DNA of 64,000 bases from Actinomycetota bacterium (GCA_009704945.1 WLDG01000001.1:83631-147630), one strand, 5' to 3'; shown: positions 1 through 11,775, numbered from the stretch's first letter. The notes: generated by a model from the letters alone, not told the origin. Translations and numbers: made by a program.

Positions 1-256
<256 letters not shown>

Positions 257-284
257 TTATCCACTCGCCTTTGGGCGGATTGAG

Positions 285-902
285 CTAGCCTAGCAGGAGG
301 GAGCGGCTGTTCACGCTGACAGACCCGAATCTACGTGACACATCCTCCCAATTCACAATGTTCCAGAAGGCTTTCACGTAGTCTGCCTTGACGTTTTGGT
401 AATCCAGGTAAAAGGCGTGTTCCCACATGTCCAACATCAATAGAGGGATGCTGCCCATAGCCAGGTTTCCTTGCTGATCGTAAAGCTGCCCAATAATCAG
501 GCGATTGCCCAAGGCATCCCAAGCTAGATATGCCCAACCAGAACCTTGAATTCCAAGTGCCGCTGCTACAAAGTGATTCTTGAACATCTCAAATGATCCG
601 AAGTACTCAGTCAATGCTGCCGCTAGTTCACTACTTGGTTCGCCTGAGTGAGGGCTAAGGTTCTCCCAGAAAATTGAATGATTCACGTGGCCACCTAGGT
701 TAAATGCCAGGTCCTTCTGCAGTTTAGGCAAATTGGAAAAGTTATTTGTTTCGCGGGCCTCGGCCATTGCCTCTGAAGCTGCGTTAGCACCAGTGACATA
801 GGCCTGGTGGTGCTTGGAGTGATGTAACTCCATGATTCTTGCTGAAATGTGCGGTTCTAGCGCGGAGTAATCGTACTTAAGTTCTGGAAGTTTGTAGTTC
901 AT
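285..902 (-). CDS. sodA: Superoxide dismutase (Fe/Mn family)
   Basis: A 205-residue Fe/Mn superoxide dismutase that converts superoxide to peroxide and oxygen in the cytoplasm. The four metal ligands are visible by alignment with the family: His27 (LHHSKHH), His75 (GGHVNHSIFW), Asp158 and His162 (LDMWEHAFY). The YDQQGN stretch puts Gln143 at the site held by His145 in the M. tuberculosis iron enzyme, so Mn or cambialistic use is plausible, but metal choice cannot be read safely from sequence. The tail after the last conserved helix is somewhat longer than usual. It lies between whiA (41 bases upstream) and gap. An AGAGAGG ribosome site precedes the ATG, and a weak AGCTA/TAGCT inverted repeat lies just upstream. 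Confidence 0.96.
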   Translation of the reverse strand: MNYKLPELKYDYSALEPHISARIMELHHSKHHQAYVTGANAASEAMAEARETNNFSNLPKLQKDLAFNLGGHVNHSIFWENLSPHSGEPSSELAAALTEYFGSFEMFKNHFVAAALGIQGSGWAYLAWDALGNRLIIGQLYDQQGNLAMGSIPLLMLDMWEHAFYLDYQNVKADYVKAFWNIVNWEDVSRRFGSVSVNSRSLLLG

Positions 903-943
903 TGTTACCTCTCTAGCTATTTTTAGCTCTTTTGGTCGCTTAT

Positions 944-1921
944 TTATTCCTCGAGAAGATCTGGAATCGCAGACTCAGTGTCCGGAATTCCTAACTCGGC
1001 GGCCCTTCTATCTGCTGTTGCTAACAGTCTTCGAATTCGACCTGCAACGGCATCTTTTGTCATTGGCGGCTCGGCCAAGCGACCAAGTTCATCGAGCGAA
1101 GCATCCTTGTGCTTCAACCTAAGCTCACCGGCATACTTCAAATGATTTGGTGCCTCGGGTCCAAGGATCTCTAGTGCTCTTTGAACTCGAGCACTTGCGG
1201 CTACTGCTGCTTGTGCGCTTCTTCGCAGGTTTGCGTCATCAAAGTTGGCAAGTCGATTGGCAGTACCCCGAACCTCTCTTCGGTTACGAAGCTCTTCCCA
1301 TTTATCAACCTGATCAATGCAACCCATTTCTCTCAAAAGGTCAGCAATTCCCTCACCGTCTCGAACCACAACTCTAAAGACATTCCTAACTTCCCTTGCT
1401 TTAGCATTGACCCCTAGTCGACGAGCAACTCCCACTAAAGCCATGGCCGATTCATTACCTGGTGCTACAACCTCTAGTGATGTTGAACGTCCAGGATCCG
1501 TAAGAGTGCCTTGTGCCAAGAAGGCCCCACGCCAGATTGCTCTTGCTTCATCCATGGTTGATGAAACAAGAGTTGAGGGTAAACCACGAACAGGACGTCC
1601 GCGATTGTCGATCAAGCCTGTTTGGCGAGCGAGGAGCTCGCCGTCACGCATGACTCTTATTTGGTATCCGTTAGTTCGCCTAAGTCCACCAGCTTGCACT
1701 ACGCTCACTTCAGCAGTAATGCCATAGAGCTCGGAAATTGCTTTCGCGATTCGCTTAGCAACACTGGCCGACTCTATTTCTACTTCGATTGCTATTCGAC
1801 CAGAGATTAAATGGAGTCCTCCGCAAAATCTAAGAATCGTTGCAAGTTCGGCAGCGCGAACTAAGCCGTTTACGGGTTGTACCCTGGCGAGCTCTTCCTT
1901 GATCGACTGCGTGATTGCCAC
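944..1921 (-). CDS. whiA: Sporulation/cell-division regulator WhiA
   Basis: WhiA is a conserved DNA-binding protein of Gram-positive bacteria, with a LAGLIDADG-like N-terminal domain and a C-terminal helix-turn-helix. In actinobacteria it acts with WhiB on cell-division genes. The ORF track start (1975) lies inside rapZ. I place the start at the GTG at 1919-1921, giving [14 protein letters not shown], the usual family N terminus, with an AAGGA ribosome site inside the end of rapZ. That makes 325 residues, a normal length. Recognisable parts are the [13 protein letters not shown] segment in the homing-endonuclease-like domain and [19 protein letters not shown] in the HTH. Only one base separates it from rapZ, so the usual intervening yvcK is absent. 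Confidence 0.95.
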   Translation of the reverse strand: MAITQSIKEELARVQPVNGLVRAAELATILRFCGGLHLISGRIAIEVEIESASVAKRIAKAISELYGITAEVSVVQAGGLRRTNGYQIRVMRDGELLARQTGLIDNRGRPVRGLPSTLVSSTMDEARAIWRGAFLAQGTLTDPGRSTSLEVVAPGNESAMALVGVARRLGVNAKAREVRNVFRVVVRDGEGIADLLREMGCIDQVDKWEELRNRREVRGTANRLANFDDANLRRSAQAAVAASARVQRALEILGPEAPNHLKYAGELRLKHKDASLDELGRLAEPPMTKDAVAGRIRRLLATADRRAAELGIPDTESAIPDLLEE

Positions 1922-1922
1922 T

Positions 1923-2795
1923 CTATTCCTTACCAAGATCTCGATGTGCAACGGTGATAGTAGCATCTGCAACACGACTTAACCGCCCAGCGATCTCATT
2001 TGCTATTGCAACGGACCTATGCTTCCCACCGGTGCAACCAATGGCTATGGTTGCGAATCGCTTGTTCTCGCTCCGATAACCCTGCAAAACTATTTCCAAG
2101 GCCGCCACATAGTTTGCTATAAAACCCTCTACCCCGTCTTGAGACAACACAAACTTGCTGACTGCGGCGTCGTTACCGGTGAGAGCTCTGAGCTTCTCGT
2201 CCCAGTGTGGATTTGGAATAAATCGTGCATCAGCAACGATGTCGGCGTCGACCGGAGTACCGTACTTGAATCCAAAGCTGATTATGTTTACTCGCAAGAA
2301 ATTGGCATTTTCTGAAAAAGCTTCGGCGACTCTATTGGTCAGTTGATGAACATTGGAATCAGACGTGTCAAAAATCAGATCAGCGCTCTCACGAAGTCCA
2401 ATGAGTTCAGCACGCTCTCGGGCTATTCCGTCAATAATGGTCCCGGTGCCCTGTAGTGGATGCGGTCTTCTGACGGATTCAAATCTCTTAACCAGGGCAG
2501 CGTCGCTGGCCTCTAAAAAGAGCAGTCGAACAGAAATTTCTCGATTTTTGAGATCGTTAATCCTGCTTTGTAGTTCAGAGAAGAACTCCCCACCTCTAAC
2601 GTCTGTAATCACCGCAATCTTGGGTAGCTTAGCTTTGCTCAGAGCAAACAAGTCACTCATGGGACCGAGCATCTGTGGCGGGAGATTGTCAATCACGTAC
2701 CAGCCTTGGTCCTCCAAGGCATTACCCACCGTGGAACGACCTGCCCCCGACATGCCTGTTACAACAAGTAACTCCGGTTTACGTTTGGTGTCCAT
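1923..2795 (-). CDS. rapZ: RNase adapter / nucleotide-binding protein RapZ (YvcJ)
   Basis: A 290-residue RapZ/YvcJ-family P-loop protein. In E. coli the family controls glucosamine-6-phosphate synthase through sRNA processing; in Gram-positives it is a GTPase/ATPase of less certain role. The Walker A motif GMSGAGRST is near residue 15, followed by YVIDNLPP. The C-terminal half carries the conserved FGFKYG and [12 protein letters not shown] motifs. It lies 51 bases after uvrC and one base before whiA, the rapZ-whiA pairing typical of Gram-positives. Function in this organism is inferred from the family. Confidence 0.95.
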   Translation of the reverse strand: MDTKRKPELLVVTGMSGAGRSTVGNALEDQGWYVIDNLPPQMLGPMSDLFALSKAKLPKIAVITDVRGGEFFSELQSRINDLKNREISVRLLFLEASDAALVKRFESVRRPHPLQGTGTIIDGIARERAELIGLRESADLIFDTSDSNVHQLTNRVAEAFSENANFLRVNIISFGFKYGTPVDADIVADARFIPNPHWDEKLRALTGNDAAVSKFVLSQDGVEGFIANYVAALEIVLQGYRSENKRFATIAIGCTGGKHRSVAIANEIAGRLSRVADATITVAHRDLGKE

Positions 2796-2846
2796 CTCTC
2801 CCCTGCCAGGACAAGGTTACAGCTTTCTAATCTCGGGCGTGTCGGA

Positions 2847-4691
2847 TTATTCAAAGCTCTTGAGCTGCTCCACGAGGTTCTTGGCTTGGCTAACACTAAA
2901 TCCCGGCAACCCCGCAATTTCTTCAGCACTTGCGGCTTTGAGCCGCTTAATTGAGCCGAATTTCTTTATCAGTAACCTCACCTTTGCCTCACCAAGCCCA
3001 GGGAGCTCGAGCAAGGTTGAAGAAATCCCACCACTTCTCTTAGCTCTTTGTGCCGTTATGGCAAATCGGTGCGCTTCATCTCTTATTCGTTGAAGGAGGA
3101 ATAGCTCTTCAGATGCTCGAGGGAACACAATCGGATTGTCGCTGTGAGTCGTGTAGACCTCTTCCAAACGTTTCGCCAACGTAGCGATGGTGATGTCCTC
3201 GATTCCAGCATCGGCTAGAGCTTTTGCCGAGGCATTTCTTTGCGGTATTCCTCCATCAATCAAAATCAGACTCGGACGGTAAGCAAACTTCTCGGATTTT
3301 TCCTCTTCCAGGTATTTAAGTCTTCGTCGTAAAACTTGGTATAGGGCCTCCGTGTCATCCATACTTTCGAGATTAAATTTTCGATACTGGTTCTTCTTAG
3401 GCAGCCCATCTTCAAAAACAACCATGGATCCAACGGTGCCAGTCCCGGCTAAATGGGAGATGTCAAAACATTCAATTCGCAAGGGAGCCATTGGCATTTC
3501 TAGGGTTTTTTTGATGCCAGCCAGGGCGTCAGCCCTAGCGGAGAAATCTGCAGTTCGCTTTAGCTTGTAGCTCTGTAGAGACTGCTGGGCATTAGTTGCA
3601 ACAGTTTTCGCCAGAACTGCTTTTTCTCCCCGTTGCGCTACTTGTACTTCAGATTTGGAACCACGAAGCGAAGAGAGCCATTGGCTGATTTCATTGCTAT
3701 CAGAAGGTAGTGAGGGTACGTAAATAACCTTGGGTATCTCTATTGGCTCTCCAACTCTAGGTGGTGTATAAATCTGGTTAATTACATACTCAATCAGCTC
3801 AGAGTCCGACCTATCGAGCTCTAGGTCGACGACCATTCCTCTTGCTCCTCTGATTCGCCCACCCCTGACATTGAAGATCGCAACGGCCGCGGACAGCTCA
3901 TCTCTTGCTAATCCTATGAAATCCGCATCTGTGTGGTCTGCCAAGACAACCGTTGATTTCTCGAGCACCTTTTCCAGCGCTTGAATGTCATCCCGGAAAT
4001 TAGCGGCAGCTTCGTAATTCTCCTTCTCACTCATCTCTTGCATCTTGACCTTTAGGTCTTCGACAAAGGATTCATCACCAGCTGAGATGAAAGACCCTAG
4101 CTTTCTAGCCAGTGCTTTATGCGCTGACAATTCAATTCTGGATACGCAGGGAGCACTGCATTTGCCAATGTCAGCCAATAAGCATGGTCTTTTGGCTCGC
4201 TTTGCTCGATCGTAAATCCCTTGAGAGCAGCTTCTGACAGGAAATACTTTCAATAAAGAATCTAATGTTTCTCTCACGGCCCAAGATTGTGTATATGGGC
4301 CGAAGTACTTAACTCCAGGCAGGTCCCTGTTTCTTGTTATGAATGCTCTTGGGACTTCTTCGGACATAGAAATCGCAAGATATGGGTAGCTCTTATCATC
4401 ACGAAAGCGAACGTTGTAAGGAGGGTCAAACTGTTTAATCCAGCTGAATTCAAGTTGTAGCGCGTCATACTCGGTGTTGACAATAGTCCACTTGACATCA
4501 CGCGCGGCTCTCAGCATTCGCTGAGTTCGCTCATGGAGCTTGTCCATCTTCCCGAAATAGCTTGTTAGGCGCGACCTAAGATTTTTTGCTTTTCCTACGT
4601 ATAACACACGCTCGTTTTCATCAATGAACCTATAGACCCCAGGGTTGGTTGGGATCTCAGAAGTATTGGGTCGAAAACTTAGTTCAGTCAT
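2847..4691 (-). CDS. uvrC: Excinuclease ABC subunit C
   Basis: UvrC makes both incisions in nucleotide excision repair after UvrA and UvrB locate damage. The 614 residues show every expected block: the GIY-YIG nuclease at the N terminus (GVYRF...VLYVGKA), four cysteines (RSC, RPC, GKCSAPC) matching the known UvrC Fe-S cluster spacing, a UVR motif near residue 210 ([12 protein letters not shown]) for contact with UvrB, the RNase H-like endonuclease (ECFDISH) and C-terminal helix-hairpin-helix motifs ([16 protein letters not shown]). Its start overlaps the end of uvrA by 8 bases, so translation is probably coupled. Confidence 0.98.
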   Translation of the reverse strand: MTELSFRPNTSEIPTNPGVYRFIDENERVLYVGKAKNLRSRLTSYFGKMDKLHERTQRMLRAARDVKWTIVNTEYDALQLEFSWIKQFDPPYNVRFRDDKSYPYLAISMSEEVPRAFITRNRDLPGVKYFGPYTQSWAVRETLDSLLKVFPVRSCSQGIYDRAKRAKRPCLLADIGKCSAPCVSRIELSAHKALARKLGSFISAGDESFVEDLKVKMQEMSEKENYEAAANFRDDIQALEKVLEKSTVVLADHTDADFIGLARDELSAAVAIFNVRGGRIRGARGMVVDLELDRSDSELIEYVINQIYTPPRVGEPIEIPKVIYVPSLPSDSNEISQWLSSLRGSKSEVQVAQRGEKAVLAKTVATNAQQSLQSYKLKRTADFSARADALAGIKKTLEMPMAPLRIECFDISHLAGTGTVGSMVVFEDGLPKKNQYRKFNLESMDDTEALYQVLRRRLKYLEEEKSEKFAYRPSLILIDGGIPQRNASAKALADAGIEDITIATLAKRLEEVYTTHSDNPIVFPRASEELFLLQRIRDEAHRFAITAQRAKRSGGISSTLLELPGLGEAKVRLLIKKFGSIKRLKAASAEEIAGLPGFSVSQAKNLVEQLKSFE

Positions 4692-7536
4692 TCTTCAAAA
4701 GGTCTGCAAGAAATCTTCCAGTATGGCTGGCCTTAACTTTGGCGACTTGTTCCGGTGTTCCCTCAGCGACCACTAGGCCACCTCCCGAGCCCCCTTCAGG
4801 ACCTAGATCAATAATCCAATCAGCACAGCGAATGACATCAAGGTTGTGTTCTATAACAATTACGGTGTTTCCTCTATCCACCAAGCTATTTAGAACCAAA
4901 AGAAGCTTTCTTACATCCTCAAAATGAAGTCCCGTAGTTGGCTCATCCAAAACATAAATCGTTCTTCCTGTGGCCCTTCTTTGAAGCTCAGTGGCTAGCT
5001 TGACTCTTTGTGCCTCGCCCCCGGAGAGGGTAGTTGCGCTCTGACCAAGTCGAACGTAACCAAGTCCCACGTCAACGAGTGTGTTGAGATACCTAGCTAT
5101 TGAATTGATTGGCGCAAAAAACTCAGCTGCTTCACTGATTGGCATGTTGAGCACGTCACCAATAGTTTTACCCTTGAAATGGACCTGTAGCGTCTCTCGG
5201 TTGTACCTGGCTCCCTTACAGTCCTCACACGTCACATAAACGTCAGGCAAGAAATTCATTTCAATCCGGATTGTTCCATCTCCGGAGCATGTCTCGCAGC
5301 GTCCACCTTTGACATTGAATGAGAATCGACCTTGCTGATATCCCCTGACTTTTGCTTCGGGTGTGTCGGCAAAGAGCTTTCTGATGTTGTCAAAGACACC
5401 AGTGTAAGTAGCGGGATTTGATCTAGGAGTCCTACCAATGGGCGCCTGGTCAACGTGGACCACCTTATCTAGTTGGTCTAAGCCGGTAATTCGCGTATGT
5501 TTACCAGCAACCCCTTTTGCGCCATTGAGTTTGTTTGCAAGGGTCTCAAATAGGACATCATTCACTAGCGATGACTTACCTGAGCCACTTACGCCAGTAA
5601 CTGCAGTCATCACCCCTAGAGGAAACTCAACATCTAGATTCTTTAGATTATTCTCTCTGGCCCCAACAACCTTGATCTTTTTATCGCTGACTTTACGACG
5701 CTTGGCAGGCGTATCTATGGAAATCCGACCCGCGAGATACTGTCCAGTTATTGACCGATCATTAGTTTTGATAGCTTCGTATGACCCACTGTGGACGACC
5801 TCACCGCCATTGGATCCTGCCCCCGGGCCAATGTCCACGAGCCAGTCAGCTGCCTTGATTGTGTCCTCATCATGCTCTACCACAATGAGAGTGTTACCTA
5901 GATCGCGCAATTTGATTAATGTGTCGATAAGGCGACGGTTATCCCTTTGATGCAACCCGATGGATGGTTCATCTAATACATACAGAACACCTGTTAGGCC
6001 TGCACCGATTTGAGTAGCTAAGCGGATCCTTTGTGCTTCCCCCCCAGATAGAGAACCGGCTGAGCGTTCGAGCGAAAGATAATCAAGACCAACTGCTAAA
6101 AGAAAATCCAATCGAGCTCTAATCTCTCTCAAGACCTGAGCTGCTATTGTTTGTTCACGCTTAGTAAGTTTTAGGGAATCGAAGAAGGCGTGCGCCTTGG
6201 CCAAAGATAACTGGGCAACATCGTGAATGGATTTTCCATGAACTTTGACGGCGAGAACTTCGGGTCGAAGTCGCGCCCCTTCACATGCAGGACAGGGAAC
6301 TTCACGCAAGAACTCAGACCATTTACCTCGGGCCCAATCTGAATCAGATTCTTGGTACCTGCGTTCTACATAAGGAAGCACGCCCTCGAATCCAGATGTG
6401 TATCTCATCTCTCTTCCATACTTTGAACGCCACTTAACCTGCACCTCAAAGTCGTTGCCATACAAGACGGCATCACGAATTTTCTTGGGCAGTTTATTCC
6501 AGGGGGTTTTAAGGCTGAAATCAAGCTCTTTCGCAAGCCCTGCGAGAAGACGAGTGAAGTATGAATAAAGACCTTTGCCTTGAGTCGACCAAGGGATGAT
6601 TACACCGTCATGAATTGAACTATCTGGATCTCCTATTACTAACTCAACATCTACCGCCATTTTTGTTCCAAGGCCTGTGCAGTCGGGACAGGCCCCAAAT
6701 GGAGCGTTGAAGGAGAACGTTCTGGGTTCTATTTCCGTGAGAACTATTTCGTGTTCGTTCGGGCAACTCAACTTCTCGCTGAAAGTCCGCTGTCGTTTTT
6801 GGTCGACGAAATCAACGATTACTTTGCCATCTGCCAGCTTGAGAGCAGTCTCAACGGAGTCCGTAATTCGGCTGGTCGCTTCAGGCTTTATTACAAGGCG
6901 ATCAACAACAACTGAAATGTCGTGCTTAAAGCTCTTTTTGAGCGGCTTGGCCTCAGAAAGAATAATAGTTTCCCCATCAACCACAGCACGCGCAAAGCCT
7001 TGACTCTGCAGAGAAGCTAGTAGTTCCTCGAAAGAGCCTTTCTTCTGTTGAACTATTGGCGCAAGAAGCTGGAACTTGGTCCCCTCCTCGAGTGTCAACA
7101 GTTGATCAACAATGGCCTGTGGTGTTTGCTTTGAGATTACCTCTCCACATTCTGGGCAATGGGGCAAACCTATTCGACTCCAGAGCAATCTCAGATAGTC
7201 ATGAATCTCGGTGATAGTTCCAACGGTAGATCTTGGGTTTCTATTTGTTGATTTCTGGTCGATAGAAACTGCCGGTGATAAACCCTCAATAAAGTCAACG
7301 TCAGGTCGGTCCACTTGTCCCAGAAATTGGCGTGCATATGCGGACAGCGACTCGACATATCTTCTTTGTCCCTCTGCAAAAATGGTGTCAAAGGCCAATG
7401 AAGACTTCCCGGAACCAGACAGACCCGTAAAGACAATCAAAGAATCTCTGGGTATCTCAAGTGTCAGATTCTTCAAATTGTGGACTCGAGCGCCACGGAT
7501 GACTAGTTTGTTGTCGAACGGGGTTTCAATGCTCAC
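4684..7536 (-). CDS. uvrA: Excinuclease ABC subunit A
   Basis: UvrA is the damage-sensing ATPase of nucleotide excision repair, acting as a dimer that loads UvrB. The 950-residue protein has two ABC cassettes, with Walker [10 protein letters not shown] near residue 40 and GVSGSGKSS near 645, signatures [12 protein letters not shown] and [12 protein letters not shown], and the zinc module CETCSGDG...CEDCKG. The first zinc module reads CPNEHEI...CPDC, with His in place of one Cys, a pattern I recall in actinobacterial UvrA. The start is a GTG with no clear Shine-Dalgarno, 9 bases after uvrB, so re-initiation from uvrB is likely. Confidence 0.98.
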   Translation of the reverse strand: MSIETPFDNKLVIRGARVHNLKNLTLEIPRDSLIVFTGLSGSGKSSLAFDTIFAEGQRRYVESLSAYARQFLGQVDRPDVDFIEGLSPAVSIDQKSTNRNPRSTVGTITEIHDYLRLLWSRIGLPHCPECGEVISKQTPQAIVDQLLTLEEGTKFQLLAPIVQQKKGSFEELLASLQSQGFARAVVDGETIILSEAKPLKKSFKHDISVVVDRLVIKPEATSRITDSVETALKLADGKVIVDFVDQKRQRTFSEKLSCPNEHEIVLTEIEPRTFSFNAPFGACPDCTGLGTKMAVDVELVIGDPDSSIHDGVIIPWSTQGKGLYSYFTRLLAGLAKELDFSLKTPWNKLPKKIRDAVLYGNDFEVQVKWRSKYGREMRYTSGFEGVLPYVERRYQESDSDWARGKWSEFLREVPCPACEGARLRPEVLAVKVHGKSIHDVAQLSLAKAHAFFDSLKLTKREQTIAAQVLREIRARLDFLLAVGLDYLSLERSAGSLSGGEAQRIRLATQIGAGLTGVLYVLDEPSIGLHQRDNRRLIDTLIKLRDLGNTLIVVEHDEDTIKAADWLVDIGPGAGSNGGEVVHSGSYEAIKTNDRSITGQYLAGRISIDTPAKRRKVSDKKIKVVGARENNLKNLDVEFPLGVMTAVTGVSGSGKSSLVNDVLFETLANKLNGAKGVAGKHTRITGLDQLDKVVHVDQAPIGRTPRSNPATYTGVFDNIRKLFADTPEAKVRGYQQGRFSFNVKGGRCETCSGDGTIRIEMNFLPDVYVTCEDCKGARYNRETLQVHFKGKTIGDVLNMPISEAAEFFAPINSIARYLNTLVDVGLGYVRLGQSATTLSGGEAQRVKLATELQRRATGRTIYVLDEPTTGLHFEDVRKLLLVLNSLVDRGNTVIVIEHNLDVIRCADWIIDLGPEGGSGGGLVVAEGTPEQVAKVKASHTGRFLADLLKND

Positions 7537-7545
7537 GGGAGAAGT

Positions 7546-9609
7546 CTAGGCGTGTCCAGCAGCATCAAACTGTCTAAGTTCGCGTTTCAACTCGGCAATT
7601 TCATCCCTGATTCTCGCGGCCAACTCGAAATTCAACTCTGCTGCAGAGGACCGCATTTGGGCATCTAATTCGACAATGGTCTGCACAAGTTGATCTTTTC
7701 CAGCTTTACCTATGTCTTTTCTACCCCTAATTGGACTTGTTGAACTCTTCCCCTTCGGGACTTTCATCATTTGCTTCATGAGTGAGGCAGTATCTACTTC
7801 CTCTCGGACCAGTGCATCAGTGATGTCCGCAATCTTCTTCCGTAATGGCTGCGGGTCGATGTTGTTTGCTCTATTGAATTCAATTTGAATTTCTCTGCGG
7901 CGATTGGTCTCATTTATTGCCCGTCGCATAGAGTCGGTTACGCGGTCGGCATACATGTGGACCTCCCCACCCACATTTCTCGCGGCTCGTCCAATAGTTT
8001 GAACAAGAGCGGTCGTCGAGCGGAGGAAGCCCTCTTTATCGGCGTCGAGAATCGAAACTAAAGATACCTCGGGCAGATCTAACCCCTCTCGCAATAAATT
8101 GATGCCCACTAGAACGTCATAAAGTCCCTGTCGCAACTCGCGTAGCAGTTCCACTCTCCGAAGTGTGTCTGTATCGGAATGTATGTAGCGAACTCGAATT
8201 CCCATCTCGGTTAGATAGTCGGTTACCTCTTCTGCCAGGCGTTTGGTCAAGGTCGTTACTAGAACTCGTTCATTGCGTTCGCTTCTAAGTTTGATTTCTT
8301 CCATTAGGTCATCGATTTGACCCCTGGAAGGCTTGACGACGATTTTTGGATCAACGAGCCCTGTTGGTCTGATTATCTGTTCAACAACCCCATCGGATAG
8401 ATCTAACTCGTACTGAGCAGGCGTGGCAGATAAATACACGGTTTGCCCTGTGCGGCTAATAAATTCGTCAAAGCGCAAGGGCCTGTTGTCCAAAGCGGAG
8501 GGAAGCCTAAATCCATACTCGACAAGGGTTCGCTTGCGTGATTGATCTCCATTATGCATAGCCCTGATTTGGGGAATAGTCACATGTGATTCGTCGATCA
8601 CTGTAAGGAAATCTTCTGGAAAGTAATCGAGAAGGCAAGCCGGTGGTTCCCCTTGTTCTCGACCATCAATGTGCCGGGAGTAGTTTTCAATCCCGGAGCA
8701 GAATCCAAGCTCTTTTATCATTTCAAGATCAAATGTTGTTCTCATTTTGATTCTTTGCGCCTCGAGCAGCTTCCCTTGTCTCTCCAGTTCCTCATACCTG
8801 GAGTCAAGCTCTTGCTCGATAGCTGAAATTGCTTTAGTCATTTGCTCTGCAGGGGCAACGTAGTATGAGGCGGGATAGATAGCCACGGACTGGCGGTCCA
8901 TCAGAATCTCACCCGTTAGAGGATTAATTCGATATATTTTTTCGATCTCGTCTCCGAAGAATTCGATTCTTGTAGCTTCCTGATCGTAAATAGCAATTAC
9001 TTCGACCGTGTCTCCCTTGACTCGGAAATTACCACGTGTGAAATCAATGTCATTTCTTTGGTATTGAATGTTTACTAAAGCTCTTATGAGTTCATCTCTG
9101 TCAATTCGCTGACCCACTCTCAGAGGAAGAGATTGAGCGAGATATTCTTTTGGGGCGCCTAGACCATAGATGCAAGAAACAGTAGCTACCACAATGACGT
9201 CACGTCTGCTCAGTAGCGACATAGTGGCTGAATACCGCAGTCGCTCCACCTCTTCGTTGATGGTTGAGTCTTTCTCAATGAAGGTATCCGTCTGTGGGAC
9301 ATAAGCTTCGGGTTGGTAATAGTCGTAATAACTAACGAAGTACTCAACAGCATTGTCTGGAAAAAGCTCCCTTAGTTCGCTTGTTAGCTGGGCTGCCAAG
9401 GTCTTGTTGTGGGCAATGACAAGTGTTGGCCTCTGAAGTCTTTCGATCAACCAAGCAGTAGTTGCAGACTTACCCGTTCCAGTAGCACCTAAAAGAACAA
9501 CATCTCGCTCCCCTGCTCGCAACCTTGATTCAAGTTCGTCGATAGCCTTTGGTTGATCTCCAGCAGGATGGTATTCGCTAACTACCTTGAATGGCTTCGA
9601 GTCATCCAT
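7546..9609 (-). CDS. uvrB: Excinuclease ABC subunit B
   Basis: UvrB is the helicase-like subunit that verifies DNA damage and recruits UvrC. The 687-residue protein has Walker A GATGTGKS near residue 45, the damage-probing beta-hairpin ([17 protein letters not shown]), the Walker B segment [11 protein letters not shown], helicase motif VI (QTIGRAARN) and a C-terminal UVR domain ([17 protein letters not shown]) that binds UvrC. Its first 8 bases overlap the end of coaE. uvrB, uvrA and uvrC are consecutive, so the whole incision machine is made from one transcript with coaE and probably rpsA. Confidence 0.98.
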   Translation of the reverse strand: MDDSKPFKVVSEYHPAGDQPKAIDELESRLRAGERDVVLLGATGTGKSATTAWLIERLQRPTLVIAHNKTLAAQLTSELRELFPDNAVEYFVSYYDYYQPEAYVPQTDTFIEKDSTINEEVERLRYSATMSLLSRRDVIVVATVSCIYGLGAPKEYLAQSLPLRVGQRIDRDELIRALVNIQYQRNDIDFTRGNFRVKGDTVEVIAIYDQEATRIEFFGDEIEKIYRINPLTGEILMDRQSVAIYPASYYVAPAEQMTKAISAIEQELDSRYEELERQGKLLEAQRIKMRTTFDLEMIKELGFCSGIENYSRHIDGREQGEPPACLLDYFPEDFLTVIDESHVTIPQIRAMHNGDQSRKRTLVEYGFRLPSALDNRPLRFDEFISRTGQTVYLSATPAQYELDLSDGVVEQIIRPTGLVDPKIVVKPSRGQIDDLMEEIKLRSERNERVLVTTLTKRLAEEVTDYLTEMGIRVRYIHSDTDTLRRVELLRELRQGLYDVLVGINLLREGLDLPEVSLVSILDADKEGFLRSTTALVQTIGRAARNVGGEVHMYADRVTDSMRRAINETNRRREIQIEFNRANNIDPQPLRKKIADITDALVREEVDTASLMKQMMKVPKGKSSTSPIRGRKDIGKAGKDQLVQTIVELDAQMRSSAAELNFELAARIRDEIAELKRELRQFDAAGHA

Positions 9610-10180
9610 TAGTTAGCTCCGCGTAAGCCGAACGTGCCCGCTCCAACAACTGCTCTTTGGTGCAGTTGGAATCGATCACTAAATCAGCGATACTTTCTCG
9701 CGAAACGTCACTCGCTTGCGCAGAAATTCTTTGTCGGGCATCTTGTTCGCTAAGTCCCCGCTGAACCAGGCGCTGAATTCGCACCTCTTCAGGGCAACTC
9801 ACCGTAACGATCCTGTCAAACTTCAATTTTGAGTTAGTTTCAACCAGCAGCGGGATTGTGTATACAACGACGCCAGTCAAAGAGTTGGTACGTTCAAGGG
9901 CAAGATTCTGAATAAGTGGATGAAGTATTCGCTCTAGCGATACCTTGGCTTCGGGATTGGCAAAGACTAATTCCGCCAATTTAGATCGATTCAGCTCACC
10001 TGATTGAGTCAAAACACTATTGCCAAAAGTTGAAACAACTGACGCCAAGCCAGGACTGCCTGGTTCAACTACCTCACGGGCAAGTACGTCGGAATCTACC
10101 TCAGTAGCCCCCAGTCGCACCCATTCGGCTGCGACCGTGGACTTACCTGAACCTATTCCTCCGGTGAGCGCGATAAGCAT
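9602..10180 (-). CDS. coaE: Dephospho-CoA kinase
   Basis: CoaE phosphorylates dephospho-CoA at the ribose 3'-OH, the last step of coenzyme A synthesis. The 192-residue protein is a P-loop kinase with GGIGSGKST at the N terminus, followed by the substrate-binding Asp ([15 protein letters not shown]) and the LID-region arginines ([16 protein letters not shown]). Length is normal for a single-domain CoaE. It lies 27 bases after rpsA and overlaps uvrB by 8 bases. The earlier CoA-pathway gene coaBC is also in this window, about 27 kb away. Confidence 0.97.
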   Translation of the reverse strand: MLIALTGGIGSGKSTVAAEWVRLGATEVDSDVLAREVVEPGSPGLASVVSTFGNSVLTQSGELNRSKLAELVFANPEAKVSLERILHPLIQNLALERTNSLTGVVVYTIPLLVETNSKLKFDRIVTVSCPEEVRIQRLVQRGLSEQDARQRISAQASDVSRESIADLVIDSNCTKEQLLERARSAYAELTNG

Positions 10181-10207
10181 CTCACCAGAATACGACTTAT
10201 TCGTCGC

Positions 10208-11647
10208 TTACTTGTCCTCGGAGAGCTGGTCTCTTAGGGAAGTCAAGGACTCGTCTTGGGACAACGAACCTTCTGGAGCACTGGTTGGTTCCGCGGGTAC
10301 TGCATCTGGCAGATCGGCTAGTTTCTCTCTCATTGCCTTTACCTGAGTCTTGTGTAGCTCCCAGCGCTGGTGCGCTTCTGCGTAATCAGCTTCCCATTTT
10401 CCACGAGCTTCCTCGTAACCAGGTTTCCATTCGTTGGTTGCAACGTCAAAACCTTCCGGATAACGGTAGTTGCCCTTTTCGTCATAGTCTGCTGCCATAC
10501 CGTAGAGAACTGGGTTAAAGTCTGTTCCCGACGGGTCAACTTCATCAACAGCTTGCTTTAGCGAAAGAGAGATTCGTCTGCGCTCTAGGTCGATGTCGAT
10601 CAGTTTCACGAATACGTCTTGATTTACCACCACAACTTGGTCCGCATGCTCGACGTGCTTGGACGATAGTTCGGAGATGTGAACTAGTCCCTCGATTCCG
10701 TCTGCAACTCGAACAAAGGCACCGAATGGAACAATCTTGGTTACCTTGCCAGGGATGTACTGCCCAATTGCATGAGTTCTGGCAAATACCTGCCAAGGAT
10801 CCTCTTGGGTTGCCTTCAATGACAGCGAGACGCGCTCACGATCTGAGTCAACCTCAAGTACCTCTACGGTCACCTCTTGGCCTACCTCAACTACCTCGCT
10901 GGCATGCTCTACGTGCTTCCAGCTCAACTCTGAGACGTGAACAAGGCCGTCTACTCCGCCTAAATCAATGAATGCACCAAAGTTAACAATGGATGAAACA
11001 ACTCCTGTTCTGATCTGACCCTTTGCAAGGTCATTCATCATTGTTGATCTGCTTTCGCTTTGGCTCTGCTCTAGAAGGGCTCTACGCGAAAGAACAACGT
11101 TGTTTCTGTTTTTGTCGAGCTCCAAGATCTTTGCTTCGACCTCTGTGCCAAGATATGGCCCTAAATCGCGTACTCTACGAAGTTCAATCAGGGACGCTGG
11201 GAGGAATCCTCGCAGACCGATGTCAACAATGACACCGCCCTTGACTACCTCAATTACGGTTCCCTTGACTACGCCGTCTGCTTCCTTAATCTTCTCTACA
11301 TCGCCCCAGGCGCGCTCGTATTGAGCTCGTTTTTTGCTGAGGATGAGTCGACCTTCTTTGTCTTCCTTCTGAAGCACGAGGGCTTCAATGGAATCCCCGA
11401 CCTTAACAATGTCGTTCGGGTTTGCGTCTTGTCGAATAGAAAGTTCACGAAGGGGAATCACACCTTCGGTTTTGTAACCGACATCAAGAAGAACCTCATC
11501 GCGGTCAATCTTGACCACGGTACCGGCGATTAAGTCTCCGTCATTGAAAAATTTAAGGGTTGCTTCGACCGCTGCTAGAAAATCCTCTTGAGAGCCGATG
11601 TCGTTGACTGCTATTTGCTTGTTGCCTGCGGTCGAATTCGATGCCAT
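10208..11647 (-). CDS. rpsA: 30S ribosomal protein S1
   Basis: Ribosomal protein S1 helps mRNA bind the 30S subunit. This 479-residue protein has four S1 OB-fold domains rather than the six of E. coli, the usual actinobacterial form. Repeats start near GDLIAGTVVKI, GVVKGTVIEV, GQIRTGVVSSI and GQYIPGKVTKI, and the last two share GLVHVSELSWKHVEHA / GLVHISELSSKHVEHA. The C-terminal 100 residues are acidic and Trp-rich (WKPGYEEARGKWEADY), also typical. No strong Shine-Dalgarno sits before the ATG, which in other bacteria goes with autogenous control of rpsA. coaE and the uvr genes follow. Confidence 0.98.
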   Translation of the reverse strand: MASNSTAGNKQIAVNDIGSQEDFLAAVEATLKFFNDGDLIAGTVVKIDRDEVLLDVGYKTEGVIPLRELSIRQDANPNDIVKVGDSIEALVLQKEDKEGRLILSKKRAQYERAWGDVEKIKEADGVVKGTVIEVVKGGVIVDIGLRGFLPASLIELRRVRDLGPYLGTEVEAKILELDKNRNNVVLSRRALLEQSQSESRSTMMNDLAKGQIRTGVVSSIVNFGAFIDLGGVDGLVHVSELSWKHVEHASEVVEVGQEVTVEVLEVDSDRERVSLSLKATQEDPWQVFARTHAIGQYIPGKVTKIVPFGAFVRVADGIEGLVHISELSSKHVEHADQVVVVNQDVFVKLIDIDLERRRISLSLKQAVDEVDPSGTDFNPVLYGMAADYDEKGNYRYPEGFDVATNEWKPGYEEARGKWEADYAEAHQRWELHKTQVKAMREKLADLPDAVPAEPTSAPEGSLSQDESLTSLRDQLSEDK

Positions 11648-11775
11648 ATGTTTTGTTACTCTTCTTTTATACTCGGGTCGCGCAAAACAATAATCAAAAG
11701 ATTTCGATTTTTGCTTGCCCGACGAACGGACATGGGAGGCTTCCTAGGAGGCCAGGGGAAAGCCTATCGGGATTC
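11648..11775 (-). promoter_or_regulatory. rpsA leader region with palindrome
   Basis: This 128-base gap between polA and rpsA is the longest non-coding stretch in the minus-strand block at the left of the window and should hold the rpsA promoter or leader. Its clearest element is a 16-base imperfect palindrome centred on CCTAGG (GGCTTCCTAGGAGGCC, 11738-11753). A TATAAA box lies about 20 bases before the rpsA ATG, but no -35 box at good spacing goes with it, so I do not fix a start of transcription. The palindrome has no T tract and does not look like a terminator. Confidence 0.35.

Noticed and set aside
903-943. Inverted repeat AGCTA-AAAA-TAGCT before sodA
   Set aside because: Only five A/T-rich pairs and no T tract, so too weak to call a terminator or operator.
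2353-3093. 246-residue plus-strand ORF
   Set aside because: It is the antisense shadow of rapZ and uvrC, is Ser-rich with no recognisable domain, and crosses the gap between two well-supported genes.
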